From: Acinetobacter sp. HY1485
GTDB lineage: Bacteria; Pseudomonadota; Gammaproteobacteria; Pseudomonadales; Moraxellaceae
Direction of reading: 5' to 3'
Length of the DNA: 64,000 bases
Assembly: GCF_027568475.1 (NCBI RefSeq)
Contig: NZ_JANKZG010000003.1
Coordinates: 1-64,000 of the forward strand
The position numbers were made by a program, and so were the translations under genes. The notes beneath the pieces were generated by a model. It searched no databases. It was not told where the DNA came from and saw nothing but the letters and a program-made list of their open reading frames with translations. Of this stretch, positions 16,468 through 23,385 are shown one piece after another (position 1 is the stretch's first letter; each line of letters starts with the position of its first letter).

Positions 16468-16980
16468 TTAGCTCGGGAGTTGTGAATTGAGCGTACCAAA
16501 TTTACTTGTACCTTTAGCTTTATCTTTGGCTTCATCAATTCGGGTTTCTTTTTTACCTTTAGATGCGACTTTTCCATGCACATAAGGTAAGCCTGCAATA
16601 GCAGCTGCCATTCTGCGAGATGGTGAAGCTGTTTCATCCATCCAAACTGCTTTTAAAAATTCAAGCGGATCTTCTATCGCACCTATTGGAATTTCCAACT
16701 TCTCGTCAGGCTCTACAGAGTCTTGCGTTGGTTTAACTTCTTTTTTCTCAGGAGTTAACTTAACCTCATTTTTGGAGTTAACTTTTACCTTTTTAGCGGT
16801 TAACTTTTTGGACTGAGTTAACTCGTCAATATAAGCTAAAACATCAGGATTTTTGTTGAGTTTTGAGGCTTGTTGCGAAGCTGTGCTAGGATTATAACCT
16901 GCTGAAATCGCAGCGTCTTTTTTACTCTTACCCTCAACAATAGCTTCGGCAAACTTACTCATTTTTGGAGTCAATGCCAT
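16468..16980 (-). CDS. Terminase small subunit
   Basis: 170 residues. The N-terminal ~50 residues (LTPKMSKFAEAIVEGKSKKDAAISAGY, split here from NPSTASQQASKLNKNPDVLAYI) form the helix-turn-helix of Terminase_2-type small subunits that recognise cos/pac DNA. A Lys/Glu/Pro-rich linker follows (residues ~55-100), then a helical oligomerisation part (DPLEFLKAVWMDETASPSRR). It directly precedes the large subunit. Confidence 0.88.
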   Translation of the reverse strand: MALTPKMSKFAEAIVEGKSKKDAAISAGYNPSTASQQASKLNKNPDVLAYIDELTQSKKLTAKKVKVNSKNEVKLTPEKKEVKPTQDSVEPDEKLEIPIGAIEDPLEFLKAVWMDETASPSRRMAAAIAGLPYVHGKVASKGKKETRIDEAKDKAKGTSKFGTLNSQLPS

Positions 16981-17120
16981 AGCGTCACCTTAACTTTTAG
17001 ACTTAACTTTTCTGAAAAAGAATTTTTTTATAAATGGGATAGGGTGCGGTGTCCGAGGTCGAGTGATTTTTATAAAAAATACTCCCCCCACCCCTATATT
17101 TTTGCACCAAGAAAGTTAGC
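16981..17120. other. Probable cos interval between HNH and small terminase genes
   Basis: A 140-bp gene-free stretch. It holds a G/C-rich island (17040-17062, including GGGTGCGGTGTCCGAGGTCG) and a C-run (CTCCCCCCACCCC, 17084-17096) in otherwise AT-rich DNA. In HK97 the cos site lies between the HNH gene at the right end and the small terminase gene at the left end, the same gene order. The exact cut site cannot be told by eye. Confidence 0.4.
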
Positions 17121-17423
17121 CTAGAATTTATTTAAAAACTTAGATTCTTGTTGGGTTTTAACTTTATGGCAATCAATACAAAGTGACTGCAGATTACTAT
17201 CATCATCCAAGCCACCTTGTGCAGTGTTAACAATGTGATCACACTCAAGCTCAGGCGTTACTCGACCACACTCACAGCATGTCCAATCATCACGCTCATG
17301 TATGCGTTGTTTAGTACGGCGCCATGGACGACCACCACGACCTTTACCCCATTGTTTTTTAACAGGTGGTTCGTATGGTTTAGATACATGAAGGCGTGGC
17401 TTTAATGTCGTTAATTTAGCCAT
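17121..17423 (-). CDS. HNH endonuclease, packaging-associated
   Basis: 100 residues. A basic N-terminus (KQWGKGRGGRPWRRTKQRI) is followed by the HNH core: CCECGRVTPELECDHIVNTA, then DDDSNLQSLCIDCHKVKTQ, with two CxxC zinc pairs. In HK97-like phages an HNH protein beside terminase (gp74) is needed for efficient cos cleavage. The gene overlaps the upstream small gene by 8 bp. Confidence 0.9.
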   Translation of the reverse strand: MAKLTTLKPRLHVSKPYEPPVKKQWGKGRGGRPWRRTKQRIHERDDWTCCECGRVTPELECDHIVNTAQGGLDDDSNLQSLCIDCHKVKTQQESKFLNKF

Positions 17424-17655
17424 TATTTTCCTTTGTATCTTGAGGCACCAACTGCAACAAAGCTTCTACTTCATCTTGTTTTGAGGGAATAACTTCGATA
17501 AATGCTTTCCAACAATCGTTCGGTTTAATATCAATCTGAATGCTATTAATACCCTCTAGATATTCACCATTACTTAACAATACTTTGGTGCCTCGCCCAA
17601 GAGGCAAACCGTCAGGTGATTTTTTACTAGGAATAATTGAAACTACATAAGGCAT
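17416..17655 (-). CDS. Phage hypothetical protein (79 aa)
   Basis: Begins MPYVVSIIPSKKSPDGLPLG and contains LEGINSIQIDIKPNDCWKAFIEVIP, a beta-rich pattern. It lies in the run of small genes ahead of HNH and overlaps the HNH start by 8 bp. No family recognised. Confidence 0.65.
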   Translation of the reverse strand: MPYVVSIIPSKKSPDGLPLGRGTKVLLSNGEYLEGINSIQIDIKPNDCWKAFIEVIPSKQDEVEALLQLVPQDTKENNG

Positions 17656-17667
17656 GAAAACTTCTCC

Positions 17668-17901
17668 TTAATCATCATCCAATGATTTACTTGTACGCTT
17701 TGGTTCGTCAGCATCAAACTCTTCAAGTAGTGTTTGGATCTGTACGCTTTGTTCGTTGTTCACTTGAACCAATAGACTGTTCTGTTGGATCAGTAGATTG
17801 TTCTGCTCCAACAGCTTTAACATTTGCTGTTGTGTCTGTTCGTTCTGCTTTACCAGTAATTCGAGCGATGGCCAACTTGATTCGTTCTGCACTTTCATCA
17901 T
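17668..17901 (-). CDS. Coiled-coil phage protein overlapping the next gene out of frame (77 aa)
   Basis: Begins MMKVQNESSWPSLELLVKQN and continues as a Gln/Leu/Asn heptad-like coiled coil (QQQMLKLLEQNNLLIQQNSL), ending in an acidic tail. It overlaps the CxxC-containing frame 17723-17950 for 179 bp in a different frame on the same strand. Both frames look protein-like, so both are listed. Function unknown. Confidence 0.55.
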   Translation of the reverse strand: MMKVQNESSWPSLELLVKQNEQTQQQMLKLLEQNNLLIQQNSLLVQVNNEQSVQIQTLLEEFDADEPKRTSKSLDDD

Positions 17902-17950
17902 AAATACCTTTTAAATATTGACGGCGTTCTTCACAGCTTTTACATGCCAT
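17723..17950 (-). CDS. Small CxxC-containing phage protein (75 aa)
   Basis: Begins MACKSCEERRQYLKGIYDES and continues AERIKLAIARITGK, an N-terminal CxxC followed by an amphipathic helix, a pattern seen in small phage proteins. The last ~40 residues are Thr/Ser/Gln-rich and may be the constrained shadow of the overlapping coiled-coil frame. The start overlaps the stop of the upstream gene (17940). Function unknown. Confidence 0.6.
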   Translation of the reverse strand: MACKSCEERRQYLKGIYDESAERIKLAIARITGKAERTDTTANVKAVGAEQSTDPTEQSIGSSEQRTKRTDPNTT

Positions 17951-18176
17951 GCCCTTTATTCACCCCCTTTAAATCAATGACTGTGAAAGCACATTTATTA
18001 AATGTTTCTTCATGTTTGTGCTTAAAGAGAAGAGCTTCTTTTAGAGCTTCCTGTTTACTAATATTGTGGTGATATGTTTGCTCAAAGTACTTACTATCAA
18101 CAAACCAAAAGTGGTAAACGATTAGGAAGTCAGAATAAGTAACCTCCTCAACAGAGGGTTTTGAGAAAAATCGCAT
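17940..18176 (-). CDS. Phage hypothetical protein (78 aa)
   Basis: The ATG at 18176, preceded by AGGATTAATATT, is preferred over an upstream start at 18215 that would run into the previous gene. It begins MRFFSKPSVEEVTYSDFLIV and contains YHHNISKQEALKEALLFKHK. No family recognised. It overlaps the CxxC gene start by 11 bp. Confidence 0.6.
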   Translation of the reverse strand: MRFFSKPSVEEVTYSDFLIVYHFWFVDSKYFEQTYHHNISKQEALKEALLFKHKHEETFNKCAFTVIDLKGVNKGHGM

Positions 18177-18186
18177 AATATTAATC

Positions 18187-18495
18187 CTATTCAGACTCAC
18201 ACTGGCAACGACCAATACGGCGATAATCTAATTGCGTAGGACCATCAGCAGGTACTAACGAATAACGAAACCAAGATTGTTTACGATTGTTCGCAGTCTT
18301 AACTTCTAGACAGTCTTGATCTTTAGGATCTACACCAACAACAGTTACAACAGATACTTTCTCCTGCACATCCATGCGACCATCACGCATAAGCTTCTGA
18401 GTTTCATTAAGTACATAGACTTTATCACCCGCTTTATAATTAAAGTCAGGTAAAATAATTTTGTTGCATTTAGGGCAATTATGATCTTTAGGCAT
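18187..18495 (-). CDS. Zinc-ribbon phage protein (102 aa)
   Basis: Starts at the ATG at 18495, seven bases after AAGGTGAG; a GTG at 18507 is within the Shine-Dalgarno and less likely. Begins MPKDHNCPKCNKIILPDFNY with a CxxC, then a beta-rich middle with a KOW/SH3-like GDKVYVLNETQ, and ends RIGRCQCESE with a second Cys pair. It could bind zinc. Function unknown. Confidence 0.65.
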   Translation of the reverse strand: MPKDHNCPKCNKIILPDFNYKAGDKVYVLNETQKLMRDGRMDVQEKVSVVTVVGVDPKDQDCLEVKTANNRKQSWFRYSLVPADGPTQLDYRRIGRCQCESE

Positions 18496-18522
18496 AATGA
18501 TGCTCACCTTGTTTTAGATAAT

Positions 18523-18554
18523 AAAAAAACCGCATAACATTTCTGTATGCGGTT
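18523..18554 (-). terminator. Intrinsic terminator ahead of the small late genes
   Basis: AACCGCATA (18528-18536) pairs with TATGCGGTT (18546-18554), with a T-run on the minus strand. It lies 50 bp after the stop of the zinc-ribbon gene at 18609. Confidence 0.85.
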
Positions 18555-18608
18555 AAAATTGTGGTTCAGATTAAAACTATAAAAAAACTCGTTTCTTTTA
18601 TTGCAATC

Positions 18609-18866
18609 CTATATATCTTTTACACTTTCAGGCATAAAACAAACATCGCCATCCTCATGTCTACACTCTAAACATTGGTGACCAACTTTAAAAGAAGCCT
18701 TTCCATTTTGACGGCCATGGACCCAAGTATGAAATTTTTTCGGATCTATGTTCTCTCTAGGTGCAGAATAAGAACTTTCATTCCCACAGTTTCCACACAC
18801 CACCCTATGATGTCGAACGTCTGATTTATCAGTAGCATTTTTTTTAAAAAATACAGTAATACTCAT
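18609..18866 (-). CDS. Zinc-ribbon phage protein (85 aa)
   Basis: Contains VVCGNCGNESSYSAPR and HQCLECRHEDGD, two CxxC pairs 40 residues apart, typical of a zinc ribbon. It is the first gene after the non-coding stretch 18867-19100 and is followed by a terminator, so it may be the first gene of the late transcript. Preceded by AAAAGGATTTTTTATT. Function unknown. Confidence 0.65.
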   Translation of the reverse strand: MSITVFFKKNATDKSDVRHHRVVCGNCGNESSYSAPRENIDPKKFHTWVHGRQNGKASFKVGHQCLECRHEDGDVCFMPESVKDI

Positions 18867-18972
18867 AATAAAAAATCCTTTTATTAAAAGTTTAAAGTAT
18901 AGCCAAAAAATATATTATCTACATGTACACTTTTTTAAAAAGTATTAAGGAAATGGGGTCTACCAAATAAAA

Positions 18973-18996
18973 AGCCCAACAAATAAATGTCAGGCT
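18973..18996 (-). terminator. Terminator downstream of the putative antiterminator-position gene
   Basis: On the minus strand AGCCTGACA pairs with TGTTGGGCT through two G-T pairs, followed by TTTTTATTTGG. It lies in the 234-bp gap 18867-19100, which otherwise holds only AT-rich sequence, including a GTGTACATGTA dyad near 18932, and is a candidate late promoter region. Confidence 0.7.
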
Positions 18997-19100
18997 TTGG
19001 TTCTCTAAGTAGTCATGCATCAACCCAAACCACTAAGTTAAGATTAATAATTAAAGCATGACCACTATATAAAAATAGTACCTTATTTCCCGTTATTCTG

Positions 19101-19652
19101 TCAATTAAGCTCTTTTTCTAATTCACGGCGATATTGCTCAATATATTTAATCGCATCCGCTTTTGCTTCTTGTAACATCATACGAATAGCATCGCCGTAC
19201 TTTTTCCAACTTTTTCGATATGTATCTGCTGACATAACATTTTCTATTCCAGCAAACCATAAACGACCTTCTTCAGTAAATCTGCTATTCATGCGGTCAT
19301 GCAAGAAATAATAAAGCTCCATATTGGCAATCTTCCGACAGATCTCAGGCAACTTATCTTTATTACGCTTCTTCTCTACATCTGCCACTACAAAAATAGA
19401 TGCAGTTAAAAATTTAAGTACCTTAGCGTACTGTGCACCATGTTCCTTCCAATCGCCGTACGCTAATAAAAACGCTAGGTCTTTTTGTAAGTCATCATCC
19501 ATCAATGCGAACACTCCTGCTTTGTCTTCCCAATTTGGTGGCTTCTCCCCTGTTGCTGATGAGCTAACTTCATACTGTGCAATTTTGGCACGCATCTCAC
19601 GACCAAGCCACTCAAAAGGACTCATACCATCTAAAGCCACAACTGTTCCCAT
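19101..19652 (-). CDS. Phage protein in the position of a late antiterminator (183 aa)
   Basis: The ATG at 19652 (AGG nine bases upstream) is preferred over a TTG at 19661. The protein is mainly helical, with MSPFEWLGREMRAKIAQYEV near the start and YRKSWKKYGDAIRMMLQEAK near the end. I recognise no family. It is the last early gene before a non-coding gap and the late genes, the place of Q in lambdoid phages, so an antitermination or late-activation role is a positional inference only. Confidence 0.7.
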   Translation of the reverse strand: MGTVVALDGMSPFEWLGREMRAKIAQYEVSSSATGEKPPNWEDKAGVFALMDDDLQKDLAFLLAYGDWKEHGAQYAKVLKFLTASIFVVADVEKKRNKDKLPEICRKIANMELYYFLHDRMNSRFTEEGRLWFAGIENVMSADTYRKSWKKYGDAIRMMLQEAKADAIKYIEQYRRELEKELN

Positions 19653-19671
19653 GAATAACAACCTACTCTAA

Positions 19672-20100
19672 TTATTTATAAATACGTTTATGTACAAGCA
19701 TTGCAGCATCACGACTATGTTCGTTTGTTTTACCAACCCAACCAGTCGCTCGTTTAAATACATCCGCCTTAAGTTTTGTTGCATTGGCCTTTGGGTGAAT
19801 CATCAAGCAATCAACGGCGTTTTCTTTACACCAAGTTTCCCATATAGATGCATCACGCTTAACAGATCCAACACCTTGAGCCTTTTCACGGCCACCGGTA
19901 AACCATGTACGCAACCGTGCATCCTCAATATATAGACGCACGTTAATACCTTGATGTTCAGCAATAAGCTCTTTTACTTGATCCATTGCTTTTGTAATTG
20001 TTAAAGAACAAACCTGTTGAAGCTCACCACCAAGACCATGATCAAAAGCAACGGCGAAACCTGTTTTAACACCTGTATCTATACCTATTAATATTTTCAT
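19672..20100 (-). CDS. RuvC-like (RNase H fold) nuclease, probable phage Holliday-junction resolvase
   Basis: 142 residues. It starts MKILIGIDTGVKTGFAVAFD, with the first catalytic Asp (Asp-8). The second acidic motif is RLYIEDARLR and a C-terminal HSRDAAMLVHKRIYK supplies the last Asp. This spacing is that of RuvC-type resolvases. The gene overlaps the upstream membrane protein gene by 4 bp. Phage resolvases resolve recombination and branched packaging intermediates. Confidence 0.8.
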   Translation of the reverse strand: MKILIGIDTGVKTGFAVAFDHGLGGELQQVCSLTITKAMDQVKELIAEHQGINVRLYIEDARLRTWFTGGREKAQGVGSVKRDASIWETWCKENAVDCLMIHPKANATKLKADVFKRATGWVGKTNEHSRDAAMLVHKRIYK

Positions 20101-20288
20101 AATTTAATTGCCGCCACACAAAAAACACAGACATCCGTAATAAAACACCCAGTAACCCATGCCCCTGCGGAATCTTTATTAATTGAGTTCATAATAAAAA
20201 TGGTTATTAGTGTTTGTAGTGTCAATATGATAAAAACAAGAGTAACTCTTATGCATACCACAGTCCCAAAAGGTAAATATTTATCCAT
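20097..20288 (-). CDS. Small membrane protein (63 aa)
   Basis: Two hydrophobic segments: VVCIRVTLVFIILTLQTLITIF and AWVTGCFITDVCVFCVAAI. The start codon overlaps the stop of the 33-residue zinc-ribbon gene (TAATG). No family recognised. Confidence 0.6.
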   Translation of the reverse strand: MDKYLPFGTVVCIRVTLVFIILTLQTLITIFIMNSINKDSAGAWVTGCFITDVCVFCVAAIKL

Positions 20289-20389
20289 TACTTGCCACCA
20301 TTAATTCTTTTGCATGCAGCGTTACTTGGCACCCAACCACAATACCCACAAACAAGCCCACCTTTTTGCCTGCCACAAAATGGACACAT
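20288..20389 (-). CDS. 33-residue zinc-ribbon miniprotein
   Basis: The ATG at 20389 overlaps the TAA of the lipoprotein gene (TAATG), and its own TAA overlaps the next ATG in the same way. The product starts MCPFCGRQKGGLVCGYCGW and has two CxxC pairs 8 residues apart, enough for one zinc site. Coupling on both sides supports it as a real gene despite its size. Function unknown. Confidence 0.6.
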   Translation of the reverse strand: MCPFCGRQKGGLVCGYCGWVPSNAACKRINGGK

Positions 20390-20778
20390 TAGCGAACCTC
20401 AATATTTGGAATAATTACACTTGGCTTAAAAACAACTTTATAAAAATTAGGGCTAACCGTTGTGCCATCTATTTGTTCGGAAAAATAGGTAACATTATCG
20501 GAAATACCCAAGTAATGTTTTTTGTATTGGTTATTGCCTGTTTTACACGTTACCTCAAGCTGTTTATCTGCCCCATCTTTATGGATAGAGCACTTACCCT
20601 CAATACTTAAGATATATTCGCCGTTGATTCCGTTATAAAAAACGGTACGGCGATTAATTTTAAAATTATCTGCATCTTCTGATAGGTTGCTTGATGCAAC
20701 ACGTGCATCACTACTACAACCCGATAAACCAATAATTGATGAAACAGCAAATACAGCTAATAATATTTTTGGTTTCAT
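20389..20778 (-). CDS. Phage lipoprotein
   Basis: 129 residues from the ATG at 20778 (AGGAAAAAGCC upstream; the frame extends to 20814 but without need). The lipoprotein signal ends SSIIGLSGC, giving a lipidated Cys near residue 22. The mature part is beta-rich with paired cysteines (GKCSIHKDG, LEVTCKTG). Small prophage lipoproteins of this kind often block receptors or DNA entry of related phages; that role is inferred, not seen. It is in the early operon. Confidence 0.75.
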   Translation of the reverse strand: MKPKILLAVFAVSSIIGLSGCSSDARVASSNLSEDADNFKINRRTVFYNGINGEYILSIEGKCSIHKDGADKQLEVTCKTGNNQYKKHYLGISDNVTYFSEQIDGTTVSPNFYKVVFKPSVIIPNIEVR

Positions 20779-21041
20779 TGGCTTTTTCCTGTATTTGGAT
20801 ATTTTGGTAAGCATTCCAATATTTCAGAAATAATTTCCGCATCACCACCAAAGTATCCATCTTGGTTAAAATCGAATTCAGAGAAATCTTCATCATCAAG
20901 ACCCATAAGGAAATCTATTTGACTTTGTGGCAATTTAACAAGCCATTCTGTTGTGCAGTAGCCATTACCACGCATTACGATTAAGTCTAAAATCTCATAG
21001 CCTTGTTTTTTTAAAACAGAACGTATTTTCTTACTACTCAT
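20775..21041 (-). CDS. Phage hypothetical protein (88 aa)
   Basis: Begins MSSKKIRSVLKKQGYEILDL and contains an acidic stretch (MGLDDEDFSEFDFNQDGYFG) that resembles an EF-hand loop only loosely. It overlaps both neighbours by about 4 bp, so it is in one translationally coupled early operon. No family recognised. Confidence 0.65.
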   Translation of the reverse strand: MSSKKIRSVLKKQGYEILDLIVMRGNGYCTTEWLVKLPQSQIDFLMGLDDEDFSEFDFNQDGYFGGDAEIISEILECLPKYPNTGKSQ

Positions 21042-21253
21042 AACAATCCCAACTTATTTAAAATCTCATCTAACTGCTCATCATCCACTGGCATTGTTAG
21101 CATTAGATCTATCATCACACCATCATCAATTCCCAACTGCTGAGCGATTGCATCTTGTGACCATTTTGCTTGTAACGCATTCAACGCTTGGCATACGGCG
21201 CTTTGTTTTTCAGAGCAAATCACTTGCGTTAAATCTCCTAGATAAATCCCCAT
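21038..21253 (-). CDS. Phage hypothetical protein, helix-turn-helix-like (71 aa)
   Basis: The central part AKWSQDAIAQQLGIDDGVMI resembles a helix-turn-helix, and the C-terminus is acidic. The start overlaps the stop of the replication protein gene, and the stop overlaps the next start. It may be a replication accessory or regulator; unproven. Confidence 0.6.
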   Translation of the reverse strand: MGIYLGDLTQVICSEKQSAVCQALNALQAKWSQDAIAQQLGIDDGVMIDLMLTMPVDDEQLDEILNKLGLL

Positions 21254-22389
21254 TACGACACCAACCCATAATTCACATAACCAACTGCCTGCAAGTCCTT
21301 AAGGATTGATTGAGCGTAATCAGGTGAACCTAACTTCATACGCAAACGCTGTTCTAGGTCTTTAGTTTGTTCGCCTACCTCTGCATGCTTGCTTGCAAAC
21401 GGCGTATGGTTAGCAAGCTTGTGAGCAAATGCACTTACTTGTTTTAAAGACAAACGAATACCTGCAGGTTTTGGCTTTTCAGCTGTAACCGTAGTTTGTT
21501 GTTCACGGTGATCAATCACAGGTACAACTGGCTTCGCCTTTGCTTTAGGTTTTTCAGTAGGTGATGTTGGTTTAACAGGTGCAGATTGTTTTTTAGATTT
21601 TTGGTATTCAATCTGATTGTTTACACGTTCTGCTTTCAAATGAGCTTGAATCAGTTTGTCAGCAAATAAATATTGCATGGTGTAATCAGAGTGATTTTTA
21701 TCAGCATTGAATTCTTCAAACGCTTCTAACTCACGTTTAAACCAAGACGCATTTTTGATTTTGTTAAAGTCAATTGAACTGTTCACCTCAGAAATCTGCT
21801 TTTTAATTTTTTCTAAAACAAGCCAACCCTTTTTATTTTTTTCTTTAATATTTTCTTTTAAAGATATTTCTTTTAATGGGGTGCATGTTGTGTAGGGGGT
21901 ACCCCCTGCATGTTGTGCTAGGGGTGTGGGTGCATACTGTGCTAGGGGTTGATCATTTTGAGTATTAGATTTAAGAGCTTTACGCTTATCAAAAGTTAAA
22001 CCATAAAAAGATGTTGAACCAGTACGACCAATCACTTCTAATAAGCCAAATGATTTTAGTTCGTTAATAAACTTACGTGCTGTACGAACATCTTTAATAC
22101 CAGACAATGACATGATTGTATCTAGTGCCATAGAACGTTTAGCTTTATGAAAGCCTTTGGTGTGACGGTTAATAACAGTTAAGATCACCACTGCTTTATC
22201 GCTTAGCTCTGCAAAGTAACCCTCATCAATTAAGAAGTTGGGTAACGGCGTATATGCATACTCATGATCTTGTTTAAGCTGCTGCTGTTCTGACAATTCA
22301 CCAAATGTTGCAGACGTACGATTATTTACAACGCCGTATGTATTAGTGATTGTTGATTGTGCATTTTGTGATATAATTGCTGTGTTCAT
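21253..22389 (-). CDS. Phage replication initiator (O-like, winged-helix N-terminus)
   Basis: 378 residues from the ATG at 22389, with TAGGATAAAA upstream; the extension to 22467 would run through the hairpin and the end of the upstream gene. The N-terminal half has FLIDEGYFAELSDKAVVILT, KAKRSMALDTIMSLSGIKDV and ARKFINELKSFGLLEVIG, typical of winged-helix replication proteins of the phage O/DnaD type. A Lys/Pro-rich linker (residues ~260-300) leads to a C-terminal helical part. A run AT-rich near 21840-21960 inside the gene may hold an origin as in lambda. No helicase loader gene is recognised next to it. Confidence 0.75.
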   Translation of the reverse strand: MNTAIISQNAQSTITNTYGVVNNRTSATFGELSEQQQLKQDHEYAYTPLPNFLIDEGYFAELSDKAVVILTVINRHTKGFHKAKRSMALDTIMSLSGIKDVRTARKFINELKSFGLLEVIGRTGSTSFYGLTFDKRKALKSNTQNDQPLAQYAPTPLAQHAGGTPYTTCTPLKEISLKENIKEKNKKGWLVLEKIKKQISEVNSSIDFNKIKNASWFKRELEAFEEFNADKNHSDYTMQYLFADKLIQAHLKAERVNNQIEYQKSKKQSAPVKPTSPTEKPKAKAKPVVPVIDHREQQTTVTAEKPKPAGIRLSLKQVSAFAHKLANHTPFASKHAEVGEQTKDLEQRLRMKLGSPDYAQSILKDLQAVGYVNYGLVS

Positions 22390-22420
22390 TTTTATCCTAA
22401 CCGTATGAATTTGAATACTA

Positions 22421-22447
22421 AAAGCCTGATCTTCCACATCAGGCTTT
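22421..22447 (-). terminator. Hairpin between CII-like and replication genes
   Basis: AAAGCCTGAT (22421-22430) and ATCAGGCTTT (22438-22447) pair perfectly around a 7-nt loop, overlapping the end of the CII-like gene. A short T-run follows on the minus strand, comparable in position to early attenuators in lambdoid phages. Confidence 0.75.
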
Positions 22448-22945
22448 TTCTTTGTGTGCATCAACATAACGCTGACACTCTTTTTTAATGGCTTTTCGCA
22501 ATCCGTGTAGATCTGCCATCATTTCGTCAATCACCTCCATTGCTTCATTCATTTCACACGGCGTAATTACTCCGTCTGCCAAAATGTTGTGAATCGTTTG
22601 ATTTAAATTTCCTGTATTTACGTTTACTGGTAGCAACTGCTCTACCACACTTACTTGATGTTCTTTTGTTTCACAGGCTTTATTTGAAACAAGCATGTAT
22701 CCCAATTTATGTGCCCATACTTTTAAAACCGCAGGGTTTTGTGTGTACATCAAAATCGCTTCAAACTTTTTTAAGCTCGGCAAATGGTTTTCCATATTGC
22801 GGTTCGCATAGTTCAAAATTGTTTTGTGCGAATCGCCAGTAAGCTCGGCAATGTCTTTTGGCTCTACACCTACGGTTTGATGAACCATTTTGTATAAAGC
22901 TGCTTTAACTTCGCCGCTTAGTTCAATTTCATTGATTGGTTGCAT
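22439..22945 (-). CDS. Phage regulatory protein, CII/CP76-like
   Basis: 168 residues. The N-terminal VKAALYKMVHQTVGVEPKDI, AELTGDSHKTILNYANRN and HLPSLKKFEAILMYTQNPAV match the Phage_CP76 (CII) family, a helix-turn-helix activator of lysogeny genes. The C-terminal part (ITPCEMNEAMEVIDEMMADL) is helical. It lies directly after the Cro-like gene, the place of cII in lambda. Confidence 0.82.
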   Translation of the reverse strand: MQPINEIELSGEVKAALYKMVHQTVGVEPKDIAELTGDSHKTILNYANRNMENHLPSLKKFEAILMYTQNPAVLKVWAHKLGYMLVSNKACETKEHQVSVVEQLLPVNVNTGNLNQTIHNILADGVITPCEMNEAMEVIDEMMADLHGLRKAIKKECQRYVDAHKEKA

Positions 22946-23002
22946 GTGAATCCTTGTTTTTATTCACGTTTATTTATTTAAGAGAAATATAGATAATTGG
23001 TT

Positions 23003-23245
23003 TTAAGCGATTAGATGGGTTTGATTGCGGATATAGTCAAAATCAACATCAGGACATAAGGAATCACATGAAACTTTGCCACCACTATGTTTATCAATTT
23101 GGATTGCTAGTGATGCGTTGCATTTTCGATTGCCGTACGCAATTTGCTTCAAGTAACCTGGTGTAGTGCCACAGTTTTTTGCAAACTCATCACGTGCAGT
23201 ATTTGCAAGATTTGCTAAATAGCTAACTAAGTGATAATTACGCAT
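23003..23245 (-). CDS. Cro-like / YdaS-like repressor
   Basis: 80 residues. SYLANLANTARDEFAKNCGT then PGYLKQIAYGNRKCNASLAIQID forms a compact helix-turn-helix of the YdaS type. It is the first leftward gene from the immunity region, divergent from the S24 repressor, which is the position of cro. Its promoter overlaps operator 23287-23300. Confidence 0.85.
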   Translation of the reverse strand: MRNYHLVSYLANLANTARDEFAKNCGTTPGYLKQIAYGNRKCNASLAIQIDKHSGGKVSCDSLCPDVDFDYIRNQTHLIA

Positions 23246-23271
23246 AAAAAAGATAACCTTTTTTGCTAAAT

Positions 23272-23358
23272 ATTATAAGGTTAAATTTATCATTTGATAA
23301 TAAGGTTTGTAAAGTGATAATTAGCGGATTTATCTCGTTATTGTTATCATTTGATAAC
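23272..23358. promoter_or_regulatory. OR-like operator region with divergent promoters
   Basis: Two copies of TTATCATTTGATAA (23287-23300 and 23344-23357; the second extends to a 16-bp palindrome GTTATCA/TGATAAC). Minus strand: TTATCA (23300-23295), 17 bp, TATAAT (23277-23272) is the probable cro promoter. On the plus strand TTGTTA (23341-23346) could be the -35 of the repressor gene. The operators overlap both promoters, so the repressor would block cro and control itself. Confidence 0.75.
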
Positions 23359-23385
23359 TATTTTTAATGTTTAATAGGCTCCCAA

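Noticed and set aside
22390..22467. Upstream extension of the replication protein
   Set aside because: It would read through the hairpin 22421-22447 and the end of the CII-like gene; ATG 22389 has a good ribosome binding site.
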